Assembly (NCBI RefSeq): GCF_902859805.1
Contig: NZ_CADIKC010000001.1
Coordinates: forward strand, 434,001-498,000
Direction: 5' to 3'
DNA length: 64,000 nucleotides
Source: Paraburkholderia sediminicola
GTDB taxonomy: Bacteria > Pseudomonadota > Gammaproteobacteria > Burkholderiales > Burkholderiaceae
The notes beneath the pieces were generated by a model, which saw only the letters and a program-made list of their open reading frames with translations, was not told the DNA's origin and did not search any database. Below, piece by piece: positions 62,423 through 64,000 of the stretch; positions within the stretch are counted from its first letter, which is position 1, and every line of letters starts with the position of its first letter. The translations under genes and the position numbers were made by a program.

Positions 62423-62439
62423 ATTCCGTTCATCGGAAT
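62423..62439. promoter_or_regulatory. Candidate IclR operator 2
   Basis: ATTCCG at 62423-62428 and CGGAAT at 62434-62439 form a 6-bp inverted repeat with a 5-bp spacer, a form typical of IclR-family sites (TTCCG-n5-CGGAA). It lies about 125 bp before the ABC operon start. Confidence 0.45.
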
Positions 62440-62563
62440 TTTTTCCAAACTTATACCGGCAAACGGAATTTGAAATTGACGCCATGCAATTTGGCTGGAT
62501 AGAGTCGGCTCCATCGAGGCAGTAGCCGATTGAACCGGTGTCGATCCATCCAAAGGCCAGATC

Positions 62564-63655
62564 ATGTCGTTCCTCACACTCACGGACGTAGCGAAATCGT
62601 TCGGCGATCTGCAGGCAGTCGCCGACGTGAACCTGTCGGTTGAAAAAGGCGAGTTCGTTTCGCTGCTCGGACCGTCGGGTTGCGGCAAGACCACCACGTT
62701 GCAGATGATCGCGGGCTTCGTTGAAACGACGCGCGGCCGCATCACGCTCGACGGCCGCGACATCACGCACATGAAACCGAACAAACGCGGCCTCGGCATC
62801 GTGTTTCAGAGCTACGCGCTGTTTCCACATATGAGCGTCGCGGACAACGTCGGCTTCGGTCTGGAAATGCGCAACATCGACAAGGCCGAGCGCAAGGAGC
62901 GTGTGCGCGAAGCACTGGCGCTGGTGCGGCTCGATACGCTCGCGCACCGCTTTCCACGCGAGTTGTCAGGCGGTCAGCGGCAGCGCGTGGCGATTGCCCG
63001 CGCGATCGTGATCGCGCCGCCCGTGCTGCTGCTCGACGAACCGATGTCGAACCTAGACGCCAAGCTGCGCGAAGACATGCAGTTCGAACTGCGCGCCATT
63101 CAACGCAAGATCGGCACGACCACCATCATGGTCACGCACGACCAGTCGGAAGCGCTGTCGATCAGCGACCGCGTGGTGGTAATGGAAGCCGGCCGCATTA
63201 CGCAGATCGACACACCGTACGAAGCGTACGAACGGCCTGAAAACAGATTCGTCTCGCAGTTCATCGGCAAGGCGAACATGCTGGCGGGCACCGTGGTGGC
63301 GCGCGACGGCGACGCGATCCGCATCGACCTTGGACATGATCTTGCGGAGACCGGCCACACCGCGCAACTACCCGCGCGCGAGCGCGTGATCGGCGTCGGC
63401 GACGCGGTCACGTTGTGCATTCGTCCGGAAAAGCTGCGCCTGTGCGCGCCAAACACGGGACGTCTGGCCGCCACCGTGACGAGCCGCTTCTTCCTTGGCA
63501 GCCAATGGCTGTACCGCGTGGACAGCCGGCTCGGCGAAGTGCTGGTGTGCTGCCAGAACGAAGGCACCGAGCCGCTGCCGGAAGGCACGGCGGTCGGCGT
63601 CGACTGGAATAGCGAAGCGATCCGCTTCATTCAACGGGATGCGCATCATGGCTAG
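62564..63655 (+). CDS. ABC transporter ATP-binding protein (spermidine/putrescine-type)
   Basis: A 363-residue ATPase of the PotA/FbpC/MalK group. Walker A is GPSGCGKTT (36-44), the Q-loop VFQSYALFPHMSV, signature LSGGQ (133-137), Walker B VLLLDEPMSNLD, and the C-terminal TOBE domain (IRPEKLRL and VTSRFFLGSQWLYRV). It energises import with the permease that follows, whose ATG overlaps its stop by eight bases. The substrate may be a polyamine, phosphonate or related compound; the binding-protein gene was not in the window. Regulated probably by the divergent IclR protein. Confidence 0.9.
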   Translation: MSFLTLTDVAKSFGDLQAVADVNLSVEKGEFVSLLGPSGCGKTTTLQMIAGFVETTRGRITLDGRDITHMKPNKRGLGIVFQSYALFPHMSVADNVGFGLEMRNIDKAERKERVREALALVRLDTLAHRFPRELSGGQRQRVAIARAIVIAPPVLLLDEPMSNLDAKLREDMQFELRAIQRKIGTTTIMVTHDQSEALSISDRVVVMEAGRITQIDTPYEAYERPENRFVSQFIGKANMLAGTVVARDGDAIRIDLGHDLAETGHTAQLPARERVIGVGDAVTLCIRPEKLRLCAPNTGRLAATVTSRFFLGSQWLYRVDSRLGEVLVCCQNEGTEPLPEGTAVGVDWNSEAIRFIQRDAHHG

Positions 63656-64000
63656 TACGCTGCCCGCTTCGAACAACGACAGCGTGAAAACCGGCAACGC
63701 GCGCCGCGCGCCGTGGCATGCGTTCCTGCCGTTGTGGCTGATGTGCGCACCGGCTTTCCTGCTGTTCGCGACGCTGGTGCTGGTGCCGCTCGTCATGACG
63801 CTGGTGCTGACTTTCTACCGCTTCGATCCAGCGAGCGGCCCGCTCGCCGCATTCCAGTTCGGCAATTACGCGGAAGTGCTGCAATCGTCGTATTTCCACA
63901 CGATCTTCCTGCGCACCTTCGGCACCGCCTTTCTGACCACCCTGCTGTGCGTCGTGATCGGCACGCCAGAAGCTTACGTGCTGTCGCGCATGCGCGATCC
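63648..64000 (+). CDS. ABC transporter permease (PotB-type), partial
   Basis: The first 117 residues of an inner-membrane permease, cut by the window end. After a polar N-terminus come a helix (about 25-48, PLWLMCAPAFLLFATLVLVP), a periplasmic loop with FYRFDPASGPLA and NYAEVL, and a second helix ending GTPEAYVLSRM, the pattern of PotB-like permeases. It starts at ATG 63648 inside the end of the ATPase gene (8-base overlap), so translation is coupled. Confidence 0.85.
   Translation, partial: MASTLPASNNDSVKTGNARRAPWHAFLPLWLMCAPAFLLFATLVLVPLVMTLVLTFYRFDPASGPLAAFQFGNYAEVLQSSYFHTIFLRTFGTAFLTTLLCVVIGTPEAYVLSRMRD

Larger units (their letters stand above)
62261..62563. other. Divergent control region of iclR and the ABC operon
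   Basis: This 303-bp region is AT-rich and full of TTCC/GGAA elements. Two inverted repeats are listed separately. A further GGAACATTCC palindrome lies at 62320-62329. No gene is supported. Confidence 0.5.

Overview
The window looks like a chromosome segment of a Burkholderiaceae bacterium, most likely Paraburkholderia or Burkholderia. The reasons are the high GC content, the MctP/DUF3311 pair, a Gram-negative porin ending in HKF, Lys/Ala-rich nucleoid proteins, a rhl-type rhamnolipid operon and a hairpin repeat I associate with this group. No sequence search was possible, so the assignment rests on recognised protein families. I saw no rRNA, tRNA, CRISPR array, insertion sequence or prophage.

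Layout. 1-5.6 kb: a sirtuin, a small oxidoreductase-like protein and an SDR on one strand, a polysaccharide deacetylase, a DUF2252 protein and an internally duplicated outer-membrane barrel. 6-8.7 kb: an orphan motAB stator pair and a Pr6Pr membrane protein. 8.7-13.7 kb: a hairpin repeat, the DUF3311-mctP monocarboxylate permease genes and a divergent sensor/regulator pair (mctS-mctR like), then a small exported protein. 13.7-22.0 kb: a tight seven-gene minus-strand operon, rhlA, an isoprenylcysteine-methyltransferase-like gene, rhlB, an EmrB-type MFS pump, rhlC, a NodT outer-membrane channel and an EmrA/HlyD adaptor. It could make and export rhamnolipids, and the methyltransferase suggests a methyl-esterified product. 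22.5-28.4 kb: a cardiolipin synthase, hypothetical genes, an H-NS-type protein with two DNA-binding cores and a histone-H1-like tail, a DUF6765 protein and an exported FKBP isomerase.

28.6-40.5 kb: an NRAMP-like transporter with atypical metal-site motifs, a nitrilase-family hydrolase, a quinone-reductase-like dehydrogenase, a BBE flavin oxidase, a YSC84-type lipoprotein, a chemoreceptor, a YbaK-like deacylase, a YihY protein with a DUF883-like tail, and a major porin with a textbook terminator. 40.7-45.2 kb: the Anbu operon (circularly permuted ATP-grasp, alpha-E, transglutaminase, Anbu peptidase). 45.6-52.7 kb: an HU-like protein with a basic tail, cpdB plus a SEL1-repeat gene, a MocR regulator and a POT peptide transporter. 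53.7-59.9 kb: an XRE-cupin regulator followed by an oppABCDF peptide ABC operon. 60.0-61.2 kb: a small toxin-like/Imm50-like pair, possibly the remnant of a polymorphic toxin. 61.4-64.0 kb: an IclR regulator divergent from a polyamine-type ABC transporter whose permease gene runs off the window.

The most unusual items are the methyltransferase gene embedded in the rhamnolipid operon, the toxin/immunity-like pair, the duplicated H-NS domain protein, and the strand-skewed 3' half of mctP next to a hairpin repeat.
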